Shown here piece by piece: positions 1-5,401 of a stretch of DNA of 7,870 nucleotides. Where the stretch lies: the NCBI GenBank assembly GCA_964625145.1, contig CAZVAQ010000159.1, positions 1 to 7,870 of the forward strand, in the 5' to 3' direction. Numbering within the stretch: position 1 is the first letter of the stretch; every line of letters begins with the position of its first letter. The notes below the pieces were generated by a model. It was not told the origin of the DNA. It ran no database searches and saw only the letters and a program-made list of their open reading frames with translations. Made by a program: the position numbers and the translations under genes. The DNA comes from CAYTRP01 sp964625145 (GTDB lineage Bacteria > Sumerlaeota > Sumerlaeia > SLMS01 > JAHLLQ01).

Positions 1-57
1 CAAAAGCCCAGCAATCACGGGCATCACAGGCTTGTAACTGTCGAAGGTGGGCTAGCT

Positions 58-552
58 TTACGCCGGTATCGGCTCTGGCATTGGCGGTGTGTCCTCTGGA
101 TCGGCATCGGGAGTGATGGGTTTCCAATCTTCCGGCGTCAGGGCGGGCAGACCCCACCGCGCGCGGGCCTTGTCACAGCGCTCGTTGGGCGTCACGCCGT
201 CCTCGTAGGAAGGCGCAAAGTCGCGGCAGACACTGGACCGCACGGTGTGGATGGTGCACAGCACTGCCTCGCCGATGTTGCCGTGCAGGGCGATGCAGCG
301 CGGCGTGGCGCTGTTGGTGCCCTTCATGACGCGCAGGAAGGGCGTCAGCTTTTCGGTCAACTCCACCGGCACGCCGTCGGGCTTGGCGTCGTTTCCTTCC
401 GCCCAATAGAAGGAAGCCCGGAAGAACGCACAGCATGCGCCACAAGTCAGACACGGATTTGGATCCACGATTTGCCGGCTCCCGGAAATGCCAACTGCCA
501 CCACGGTCCCCCGCCGTGCCGAATCAGCATGCGAAAGACCGCGGGCAGGCAT
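58..552 (-). CDS. YkgJ-family cysteine-cluster (putative Zn/Fe-binding) protein
   Basis: The sequence has the YkgJ-family (CxxCxxCC, UPF0153-type) signature. A CLTCGACC cluster is followed by FFRASFYW, PVELTEKLTPFL, a lone RC, LCTIH, VCRDF and RCDKARA. The eight cysteines are in the order usual for the family, which is thought to bind zinc or an iron centre; no reaction is established. The protein is soluble with no membrane segment. The acidic, proline-rich C-terminal tail (about 15 residues after TPEDWKPI) looks disordered. The start is uncertain. I used the ATG at 552 (164 aa), which has no good ribosome site. GTG codons at 504/501 follow a G-rich stretch. The GTG at 468, just before DPNPC, has GGGAG about 10 nt upstream and would give a 136-aa protein closer to the usual short family length. 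It lies 73 nt downstream of the lipoprotein gene on the same strand, so co-transcription is possible. Family assignment is firm; function is not. Confidence 0.88.
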   Translation of the reverse strand: MPARGLSHADSARRGTVVAVGISGSRQIVDPNPCLTCGACCAFFRASFYWAEGNDAKPDGVPVELTEKLTPFLRVMKGTNSATPRCIALHGNIGEAVLCTIHTVRSSVCRDFAPSYEDGVTPNERCDKARARWGLPALTPEDWKPITPDADPEDTPPMPEPIPA

Positions 553-625
553 CACGACCAGAGTGCCCGAATCAAGCCCGAACCGCACAAAACCGAACCC
601 GCCCTTCAAGTTATCAACAGGCGGC

Positions 626-1009
626 TTACATCTCCACCCGTGCCTCCACCTCCACGGTCCCGCCACCACCGGTGGGACGGGGATTGTAGAAAAGAAACCC
701 CAACCCGGCGCCGAGGCTCGCCACATGGGCGCGGATGCCGAAGGCTCCGATGCCGATGCCCACAATGGGCCAGATGTCGAGGTTGAGCAGCTCGCCGGAC
801 TGCTGCGTGTCGCTCCACAGGTCTGCCTGGAGGATGTCCCCGTCGTAGGAGCGCACCTCCGTGGCGGTGACATAGCCGCCGACCAGCCCCTCGTAGCCGA
901 AGGATTTCTGCGTCCGCCCCGGCCCGGCTCGAAAGGTGGAGCACCCCGTGGCCAGCACCGCCAAAGCCAATATCGTCCCGCGGCAAATCCTGCCGGTTGC
1001 CTGAGTCAT
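626..1009 (-). CDS. Small lipoprotein of unknown function
   Basis: This encodes a 127-aa protein. A basic N-terminus (R7, R10) and hydrophobic stretch (about residues 11-20) lead to LATGC with Cys23 as the likely lipidated residue, so it should be a signal-peptidase II substrate anchored in the envelope. The mature part has alternating polar and glycine-rich hydrophobic segments. The most distinctive is about residues 75-110, with LDIWPIVGIGIG, FGIRAHV and GLGFLFYNPRP, which suggests beta structure. A GTVEVEARVEM tail follows a GGGG stretch. I cannot name a family. The start is well supported: GGAGG (plus-strand CCTCC at 1016-1020) lies 6 nt upstream of the ATG, and longer in-frame extensions lack a signal peptide at their start. 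It is divergent from the aldolase gene and is followed by the YkgJ-family gene on the same strand. Confidence 0.8.
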   Translation of the reverse strand: MTQATGRICRGTILALAVLATGCSTFRAGPGRTQKSFGYEGLVGGYVTATEVRSYDGDILQADLWSDTQQSGELLNLDIWPIVGIGIGAFGIRAHVASLGAGLGFLFYNPRPTGGGGTVEVEARVEM

Positions 1010-1351
1010 GACGAGCCTCCAAGGATGGTTTCGTGCATACCGTCCCGCCAACCTGAAGCAGTGACAAGGAGGAAGGAGGGATTTTGGGGGGCAAGTGACC
1101 GCGCGGCCAACAGCTATGACCCAGGGCTGCACGTCATGGGGAGCAAGGGCACGCGGATGCCCATGCTCCGTTCGGGTCGTGCTCGTTCATGGTGGTGGAG
1201 TGCGACTCTTGTTTGTGAGTGCGCGAAACTCGGGATGCTATCGGCGATTTGAAACTTTCTATTCCGTCAGCGGCGCCCCTCAAATCCCATCGCCCCGCGT
1301 GCGACGGCGTGGCGAGATCTGGAGCCAACCCAATGAGGAAGCCGATCAGCC
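1010..1351. other. Divergent intergenic region, no convincing gene
   Basis: This 342-nt gap separates the divergent lipoprotein and aldolase genes, so it must hold promoters in both directions. A purine-rich run (about 1063-1092, with several GGAGG-like motifs) lies on the plus strand but precedes no believable coding frame. A weak sigma70-like match toward the aldolase is TTGTGA (1213-1218), 17 nt, TGCTAT (1236-1241). On the minus strand, TTGTCA (1067-1062) lies upstream of TATGCA (1039-1034), but the 22-nt spacing is too long. Open frames crossing the region read as Arg/Ser/Pro-rich low-quality translations. The promoter matches are suggestions only. Confidence 0.4.
1016..1020 (-). promoter_or_regulatory. 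Ribosome binding site deciding the lipoprotein start
   Basis: GGAGG on the minus strand sits 6 nt upstream of the ATG ending at 1009. It is the clearest Shine-Dalgarno match on this strand and fixes the lipoprotein start immediately before its signal peptide. Confidence 0.7.
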
Positions 1352-2002
1352 ATGAATGCCCTCGAAGTGCTCGCCCGTTGTCCGATTGTTCCGGTCGTTA
1401 TTATTGATCGCGCCGAAGACGCCATTCCGATGGCGGAGGCGTTGATTGCGGGGGGGATGCCGGTGGCGGAGTTTACGTTCCGCACGCCTGCAGCACCGAA
1501 GGCTTTGAAGGCTGTGCGCGAGCGGTTCCCGGAGTTTCTGGCGGGGGCGGGGACAGTCATTTCGTTGGATGGGCTAAAGGCGGCGCTGGATGCGGGGGCC
1601 TGTTTCGGGGTGTCGCCAGGGCTGAATCCGCGGGTCTTCACGGCGGCGCGGGAGGCGGGGTTGCCGTTCTTTCCGGGGGTCAGCAGCCCGACGGAGATCG
1701 AGGCGGGGCTGGAGTTGGGGGCGAAGATCCTGAAGTTTTTCCCGGTGGAGGCAATCGGCGGCATCCGCACGATGAAGGCCATGGCGGCGCCGTTCCTGCA
1801 CACGGGTTTGAAGTTTCACGCGACGGGGTTGTTGGAGAGCCACCACGTGAAGCCGTATTTGGCGGAGGAAGTGGTCTACTCCATCGGCGGGCCGTGGATG
1901 GTGGCGCCGGCGCTGTTGCGCGACCGGGATTGGGCCAGCGTGACCCGCCTGGCCGCGGCGACGATGGCGGACGTGCGCGCAGTGCGGCCGCTGGCGGAAT
2001 AA
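1352..2002 (+). CDS. eda: KDPG/KHG-type aldolase (Eda family) with variant phosphate-binding loops
   Basis: The 216-aa protein matches the length and class I (Schiff-base) TIM-barrel layout of 2-keto-3-deoxy-6-phosphogluconate / 4-hydroxy-2-oxoglutarate aldolase. That enzyme splits KDPG into pyruvate and glyceraldehyde-3-phosphate in the Entner-Doudoroff pathway. Visible landmarks are PVVIIDRAEDAIPMAEAL, AEFTFRT with Glu40 and Arg43-region contacts, GAGTV at 66-70, VSPGLNP, FFPGVSSPTE, and KFFPVEAIGG with Lys128 as the expected Schiff-base lysine. The usual PTGGI phosphate loop is replaced by ATGLL (about 157-161), and the usual GGSWM by GGPWM (179-183), so substrate preference may differ from true KDPG aldolase. 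The start is chosen by family alignment; an AGGA (1336-1339) lies a rather long 12 nt upstream. No other Entner-Doudoroff gene is adjacent. Fold and catalytic class are confident; the exact substrate is not. Confidence 0.88.
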   Translation: MNALEVLARCPIVPVVIIDRAEDAIPMAEALIAGGMPVAEFTFRTPAAPKALKAVRERFPEFLAGAGTVISLDGLKAALDAGACFGVSPGLNPRVFTAAREAGLPFFPGVSSPTEIEAGLELGAKILKFFPVEAIGGIRTMKAMAAPFLHTGLKFHATGLLESHHVKPYLAEEVVYSIGGPWMVAPALLRDRDWASVTRLAAATMADVRAVRPLAE

Positions 2003-2024
2003 TGGACTGGATTGTGGATGTTGA

Positions 2025-2101
2025 TGGTCGGAGTGGTCGGACTCGAACCGACGACCCCCTGCTCCCAAAGCAGGTGCGCTAGCCAACTGCGCCACACTCC
2101 G
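2025..2101 (-). tRNA. tRNA-Pro (anticodon UGG)
   Basis: A complete 77-nt cloverleaf reads on the minus strand from 2101. The acceptor stem CGGAGTG pairs perfectly with CACTCCG. The D arm has GCGC stems, and the anticodon stem CCTGC/GCAGG carries the loop TTTGGGA, with anticodon TGG at plus positions 2067-2065. The T arm is GTCGG-TTCGAGT-CCGAC. Discriminator A is followed by a genomically encoded CCA (2027-2025). UGG can read all or most proline codons. The gene is convergent with the aldolase, whose stop lies 22 nt away. Upstream on the minus strand, TTGACT (2143-2138) is a good -35 match, but I see no matching -10 in the GC-rich sequence that follows. Confidence 0.97.
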
Positions 2102-2387
2102 ACGCGCGCGAAAGGGGTGGCCTTGCTTGGGCAGGCAAGTCAAGGGGGATGGGGAGGTTGGGAACCAAGGGTCGGCGGGAATGGCGGATTTGGATGACCA
2201 ACCCCGAAACCCAAGCCCGAAAGCCAATTCCCGGATCCCAAGAGCCGCTTTTGGGCACTTTACTTGCCTTCTCCAAATTGCCGCTTGATTACCGGCCGTG
2301 GCGGGCCTATCCCATTTGTGGCGTGGGGACATTGCCTCCCTTCGCCACTTGAGCCCCGCCCCCCATTTGAATCGAAGAGCTGAGCCC
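2102..2387. other. Intergenic region between tRNA-Pro and the DtxR-family gene
   Basis: This stretch of just under 300 nt serves as upstream region for both the tRNA (minus) and the regulator (plus). It contains a small dyad, CTTGC (2122-2126) with GCAAG (2135-2139). From about 2199 to 2260 it has a low-complexity run of degenerate CCC/AAA-type units on the plus strand. TTGATT (2285-2290) followed 17 nt later by TATCCC (2308-2313) is a marginal promoter match for the regulator. No classical DtxR/IdeR or MntR operator palindrome is evident. Frames running through the tRNA here are artefacts. Confidence 0.35.
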
Positions 2388-2912
2388 ATGCAGGTCTGGA
2401 AAGAGTTTGAAGGCAACGAAGTGACCCATTCGATGGCCCACTATCTGATGGCCATCAAGGAGTTGCTGCGCCGCCAAGGCTACGCCCGCGTCACCGACGT
2501 GGCGCGCGAGCTGGAGATCACGCCCGGATCCGCTTCGGTCAGCCTCAAGACGCTCAAGTCCAAGGGTTATGTGTCGGAAGACCACAACCGTTTCCTCGGC
2601 CTGACCGAGGAGGGCGAGAAGATCGCCCATGGCGTGCAGCTCGCCAAGAGCAGCTTCGTGCATTTCTTCGAGGACGTGCTGGGGGTCACCAAGGACCAGA
2701 GCGAGATCGATTCGTGCAAGATCGAGCACTTGGTCAGCGAGGAAACCCGCACACACCTGTTGGCTTTCCTGCAGTACGCTCTCAGCGACGCCAAGCCCGC
2801 GAAGGCTTTCCGCGAGGGATTGAAGCAGCATCGCTTCGTCTGTCCCGGGCCGGAGAGCTGCGCCATCTGTGGCGACGAGCCTTGCCAGACCGAGCCGGTC
2901 GAGCAGGCCTAG
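2388..2912 (+). CDS. DtxR/MntR-family metal-dependent transcriptional regulator with C-terminal cysteine cluster
   Basis: The 174-aa protein has the N-terminal winged helix of the DtxR/MntR family (about residues 14-73: SMAHYLMAIKELL, GYARVTDVARELEI, SVSLKTLKSKGYV, LGLTEEG). The metal-binding/dimerisation domain follows (about 74-132: FFEDVLGV, CKIEHLVSEET). Such proteins repress or activate metal-uptake or efflux genes when loaded with Fe(II) or Mn(II). By ungapped comparison with DtxR, the second-site ligands correspond to H18 (Met10 in DtxR), C110, E113 and H114. The first-site ligands are K87, V91 and E106 instead of His, Glu and His, so that site looks lost. After residue 148 the protein ends with C152, C158, C161 and C166, a spacing suited to a Zn or Fe-S site; there is no SH3-like domain. 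The ATG at 2388 is preferred because earlier in-frame sequence does not look coding; its ribosome site (GAAGAG) is weak. The phosphatase gene starts 46 nt downstream. Confidence 0.9.
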   Translation: MQVWKEFEGNEVTHSMAHYLMAIKELLRRQGYARVTDVARELEITPGSASVSLKTLKSKGYVSEDHNRFLGLTEEGEKIAHGVQLAKSSFVHFFEDVLGVTKDQSEIDSCKIEHLVSEETRTHLLAFLQYALSDAKPAKAFREGLKQHRFVCPGPESCAICGDEPCQTEPVEQA

Positions 2913-2958
2913 AGGCACGACTGTTCGCCTCATTCATCCCGTTCCAGAAACCAGGACC

Positions 2959-3753
2959 ATGACTGCTTCCGACACACCCGAGGGTGCATCCTTTCTGCCT
3001 GCCATTGAATCCATGGCGCGGCAAGCCGGGGAGGTGACGCTGCGGCATTTCCGACGCTTGTCCGGCTATGAGAAGAAGGGCGCACTGGATCTGGTGACGG
3101 CGGCCGACACGGCTTCGGAGGAAGTCATCGTCGGCGAAATCCGCCGACAATTTCCAGACCATGCGATCTTGGCAGAGGAAGGCGGCCGCACCGGCAACGC
3201 CGAGTCGGAGTTCCTGTGGGTTGTGGATCCGCTCGACGGCACCACCAACTTTGCCCATGGGCTGCCGCTGTACAGCGTGAGCATCGCCCTCCTCCATCGG
3301 GGGGAGATCATCGCGGGGGGCGTCTTCGCGCCGGCGATGGGGGAGATGTACCTGGCGGCGCGGGGCCACGGAGCCACCCGCAACGGCGAGCCGATCCGCG
3401 TGTCTTCTGTCGATCAACTTGGCGATGCCATGATCGTGACCGGGTTTCCGTACAATCGGCGGGAGATCCTGCCTTGGCTGATGGAGCGGGTGGAGCGGGC
3501 GCTGGCTCATGCGCAGGGGCTCCTTCGGCTTGGGTCGGCAGCGCTGGATTTCTCGCTCGTTGCGGCGGGGCACATCGATGTCTTCTACGAGGCCAACCTG
3601 AAGCCGTGGGACATGGCGGCGGGGGTGCTGCTGGTGCGCGAAGCCGGGGGGCGGGTGACGGCGCTCGACGGGGGTGAGTTCGACCTCTTCGCCGGGGAGA
3701 TGTTGACCACCAACGGGCCGCTCCACCCGGCGATGATTCCCTTGGTCAAGTGA
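2959..3753 (+). CDS. Inositol-1-monophosphatase family protein (SuhB-like)
   Basis: The 264-aa length is typical of Mg(II)-dependent, lithium-sensitive phosphomonoesterases of the inositol-monophosphatase/SuhB family. Substrates in the family include inositol-1-phosphate, histidinol-phosphate and related sugar phosphates. Metal-site motifs are intact: AEEGG (E73/E74), WVVDPLDGTTNF with D90 and D93, and KPWDMAAG with D218. Other conserved parts are DLVTAADTASEE near residues 44-55, GAPxxGE-like FAPAMGEMYLA, and the G-x-A-ALD stretch near 192-197. It has no signal peptide or membrane segment, so it should be cytosolic. The ATG at 2959 is preceded by CCAGGACC, giving a short-spaced AGGA ribosome site. 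It follows the DtxR-like gene closely on the same strand and may share its transcript, though no known pathway ties the two. Sequence alone does not settle the substrate; a histidinol-phosphatase role is possible. Confidence 0.93.
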   Translation: MTASDTPEGASFLPAIESMARQAGEVTLRHFRRLSGYEKKGALDLVTAADTASEEVIVGEIRRQFPDHAILAEEGGRTGNAESEFLWVVDPLDGTTNFAHGLPLYSVSIALLHRGEIIAGGVFAPAMGEMYLAARGHGATRNGEPIRVSSVDQLGDAMIVTGFPYNRREILPWLMERVERALAHAQGLLRLGSAALDFSLVAAGHIDVFYEANLKPWDMAAGVLLVREAGGRVTALDGGEFDLFAGEMLTTNGPLHPAMIPLVK

Positions 3754-3755
3754 CC

Positions 3756-3770
3756 GGCCGGGTCTCTAAT
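3756..3770 (+). repeat. Left arm of a 15-bp inverted repeat pair
   Basis: GGCCGGGTCTCTAAT begins 2 nt after the phosphatase stop codon. It matches the reverse complement of 4065-4079 at 14 of 15 positions. A third copy of its GGGTCTC core occurs inside the interval at 3974-3980. The pair bounds a 324-bp, gene-poor interval that is more AT-rich in its centre than the flanking genes. Confidence 0.65.
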
Positions 3771-3792
3771 CGACGGCCTCCAATCTCTTTTT
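3756..3792 (+). terminator. Weak terminator-like hairpin after the phosphatase gene
   Basis: GGCCG (3756-3760) can pair with CGGCC (3774-3778) across a 13-nt loop, and a T5 run follows at 3788-3792. The stem is short and the T run is 9 nt away. It also overlaps the left inverted-repeat arm, so termination is only a possibility. Confidence 0.25.
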
Positions 3793-4047
3793 GAGACAAA
3801 GCAGGTCTTCCAGCGCGGCCCGGTTGCCTTGGGAGGGTGGGGAATCTTGGTCCTTCGACAGGGAAGACAACGGGCCGGGGAACTTATCCGCGACCTCGGC
3901 TTTCGACTTGTAAAGATCTGATATACATCGACTTGTAGAGAGTTTCGCCTTCCCGGATGGCCTTTTGGGATCAGGGTCTCGTGGGGCGGCGACGACCCAA
4001 TTACTCAAAATTGGACATTTCGCGCCCTGTTGGCGGGTTTCCTGCAC
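3766..4047 (-). CDS. Doubtful small hypothetical protein within the inverted-repeat interval
   Basis: A 93-codon frame starts at GTG and ends with its stop codon inside the left inverted-repeat arm. The translation is polar and Lys/Ser/Pro-rich, with no signal peptide, membrane segment or recognisable domain. There is no Shine-Dalgarno sequence before the GTG. The frame lies opposite to both neighbouring plus-strand genes and does not match the strong coding character of the rest of the window. It may be a chance frame or a degraded passenger of a small element. I list it because it is the only substantial frame in this 364-nt gap. Confidence 0.2.
   Translation of the reverse strand: MQETRQQGAKCPILSNWVVAAPRDPDPKRPSGKAKLSTSRCISDLYKSKAEVADKFPGPLSSLSKDQDSPPSQGNRAALEDLLCLKKRLEAVD
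3903..3940 (+). repeat. Pair of 13-bp direct repeats flanking an AT-rich core
   Basis: TCGACTTGTAAAG (3903-3915) recurs as TCGACTTGTAGAG (3928-3940) with one mismatch and a 25-bp period. Between them is an AT-rich segment containing AGATCT and GATATACAT. It is the most AT-rich spot in the window, inside the inverted-repeat interval and about 180-215 nt upstream of the FHA-GAF gene. It could be a paired protein-binding site or part of an element; no role is shown. Confidence 0.45.
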
Positions 4048-4064
4048 GTAAAGTGGAAGCTTGT

Positions 4065-4079
4065 ATTAGAGACCGGGCC
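4065..4079 (-). repeat. Right arm of a 15-bp inverted repeat pair
   Basis: On the minus strand this reads GGCCCGGTCTCTAAT and differs from the left arm (3756-3770) at one base. No clear target-site duplication flanks the two arms: TGA occurs 2 nt outside the left arm and directly outside the right arm, too short and offset to be convincing. The arms could be termini of a MITE-like element, a long-range dyad, or chance. Confidence 0.65.
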
Positions 4080-4117
4080 TGAAGAAGCCCATATGACCCC
4101 CCTGTGGAGCCGAGATT

Positions 4118-5215
4118 ATGCCTCACTATCTTGTGATTAGTACCGATTCGAACTGGGCCTACAGTGTCGAACTGACCGCCGGGCAGACGTATCGGCTCGG
4201 GCGGGCGGAGAACAATGACATCAACCTGAAGGACCCTTGGATTTCGTCGTACCATGCGCGGCTGTCCGTCGAGGACCGGCATGTTGTCGTGACCGATCTG
4301 GGTAGCCGCAACGGCCTGCGCAAGAATGGCGAGAAGATCACCGAAGTTCGGATGGCTCACAAGGATCGCATCCACATCGGGAACACCGAGTTGCTGTACG
4401 TCACGCAGCTGGATCCGATGGCCATCGGCACCCAGGCCTACCTGAGCCCGAAGCTCAGCGAACCGTTCATGAAGACCGAAGTGCAGAAGATCGCGTCGGT
4501 CTCGCGCACGTTGTCCCATGTGCGCGACGGCTTGATGGCGGTTTCCGAGCACGCCAATGGCGCGCGGGATTCGATTCGCAACGGCGCTTCACAATTGGAC
4601 GTGGCCATCGATCGCCTGCGCGACATCGAAGAGCAGGCGCGGATCCTGGTGGCGACGAATCGCTTTCATGAAATCTTCCACACAGGCACGGACCTGAAGA
4701 GCACGCTGCAGTCGGCGGTGAAGTTCCTGACCACGGCAATGGAGGCGGAGAACGGGGCGTTGGTCCTGCTGCGCAACGGCCGTTGGTTCCTGGAATCGGT
4801 GACGGGCCGGGGGCTCGAAGCCTGGTCCACCGGCATTCCGCGGCAATTCGTCTCGCTGTTCGAGCAGATTCGTCCCGGCCTACGGGCCCTGCACCTGCCG
4901 CATGTCGGCGGCTCGCCGGTGGTGGCGACCATGCCTTCGGGCGACTTGTTCCGCGCGGACCTGCGGTCGGTGCTGGTGGCCGGGTTCTACAACTCGAGCG
5001 GAGAGTTGGCCGGGGTTGGCTACTTCGACAACGTGACTCATCCGGAATGGCTGAAGCCGGAGTCCACGGGGCTTGCCAGCAGTTGCCTTGCCGTCGTGGC
5101 CCGCTATGTCCTGAACGACGATTCCATCTTCGGTACGCACATTTCCCGGCAGGGGATGGCGGCCGTGGGTGTGGACGAGGAAGAAAGCTCCCGCGAGCAC
5201 ACCCAGTTCATGTGA
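4118..5215 (+). CDS. FHA-GAF signalling protein
   Basis: The 365-aa protein has an N-terminal forkhead-associated domain (about residues 4-97). It carries the phosphothreonine-binding signature: LGRAENNDI (G28, R29), WISSYHARL (S43/S44, H46) and DLGSRNG (N65, G66). A helical, possibly coiled-coil linker follows (about 118-182). A GAF-like domain then covers about 183-335 (HEIFHTGTDLKSTLQSAVKFL, ENGALVLLRNGRW, GVGYFDN) and ends in an acidic tail. FHA domains bind phosphorylated Thr in partner proteins; GAF domains bind small ligands or dimerise. There is no signal peptide or membrane helix, so it is cytosolic. The start is supported by GGAG (4106-4109), 8 nt before the ATG. The adjacent Ser/Thr kinase gene, 186 nt downstream, is the obvious candidate for making its phospho-ligands. 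The GAF ligand cannot be read from sequence. Confidence 0.9.
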   Translation: MPHYLVISTDSNWAYSVELTAGQTYRLGRAENNDINLKDPWISSYHARLSVEDRHVVVTDLGSRNGLRKNGEKITEVRMAHKDRIHIGNTELLYVTQLDPMAIGTQAYLSPKLSEPFMKTEVQKIASVSRTLSHVRDGLMAVSEHANGARDSIRNGASQLDVAIDRLRDIEEQARILVATNRFHEIFHTGTDLKSTLQSAVKFLTTAMEAENGALVLLRNGRWFLESVTGRGLEAWSTGIPRQFVSLFEQIRPGLRALHLPHVGGSPVVATMPSGDLFRADLRSVLVAGFYNSSGELAGVGYFDNVTHPEWLKPESTGLASSCLAVVARYVLNDDSIFGTHISRQGMAAVGVDEEESSREHTQFM

Positions 5216-5266
5216 CGCGCCGGGGCAGTCTCCCGATTGTCTTACTTCAATCTTTGGCAATACAAA

Positions 5267-5296
5267 CGGGTCGAGGGGGCTTTTCCTCTCGACTCG
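5267..5296 (+). terminator. Strong GC-rich hairpin between the FHA-GAF and kinase genes
   Basis: CGGGTCGAGGGG (5267-5278) pairs with CCTCTCGACTCG (5285-5296) over 12 bp, including two G-U pairs, with a GCTTTT loop. No immediate T tract follows on the plus strand; only ATTTTG lies about 7-11 nt beyond. It could be a leaky terminator, a leader structure for the kinase mRNA, or a processing/stability element separating the two genes. Confidence 0.45.
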
Positions 5297-5401
5297 GCTG
5301 GTATTTTGCGGACAGTCGGCAACCAAGGGTGAGGCTACCCCCATTTCCCCCGGCCCCCGGTCGCGCCTATCAGACCGGCAGGGCTGCCCCCGCCGAAGTC
5401 C

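Noticed and set aside
1..24. Possible start of another minus-strand gene (ATG at 24, reading MPVIAGLL off the window edge)
   Set aside because: Only eight codons are visible and there is no ribosome site before the ATG; too little to call.
1095..1355. Plus-strand frame whose stop overlaps the aldolase ATG (ATGA)
   Set aside because: The translation is Arg/Cys/Gly-rich without domain or coherent structure. The ATGA overlap looks like translational coupling but the frame does not look coding.
1876..2097. Minus- and plus-strand frames (ending in GVVGSSPTTPT and VVGLEPTTPCSQS respectively)
   Set aside because: These are translations of the tRNA-Pro gene, a well-known annotation artefact.
2021..2101. 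tRNA as an integration (att) site
   Set aside because: No integrase gene and no direct repeat of the tRNA 3' end was found in the window.
2162..2171. AACCAAGGGT also present at 5321-5330
   Set aside because: A 10-mer shared by two distant intergenic spots with no further similarity is compatible with chance.
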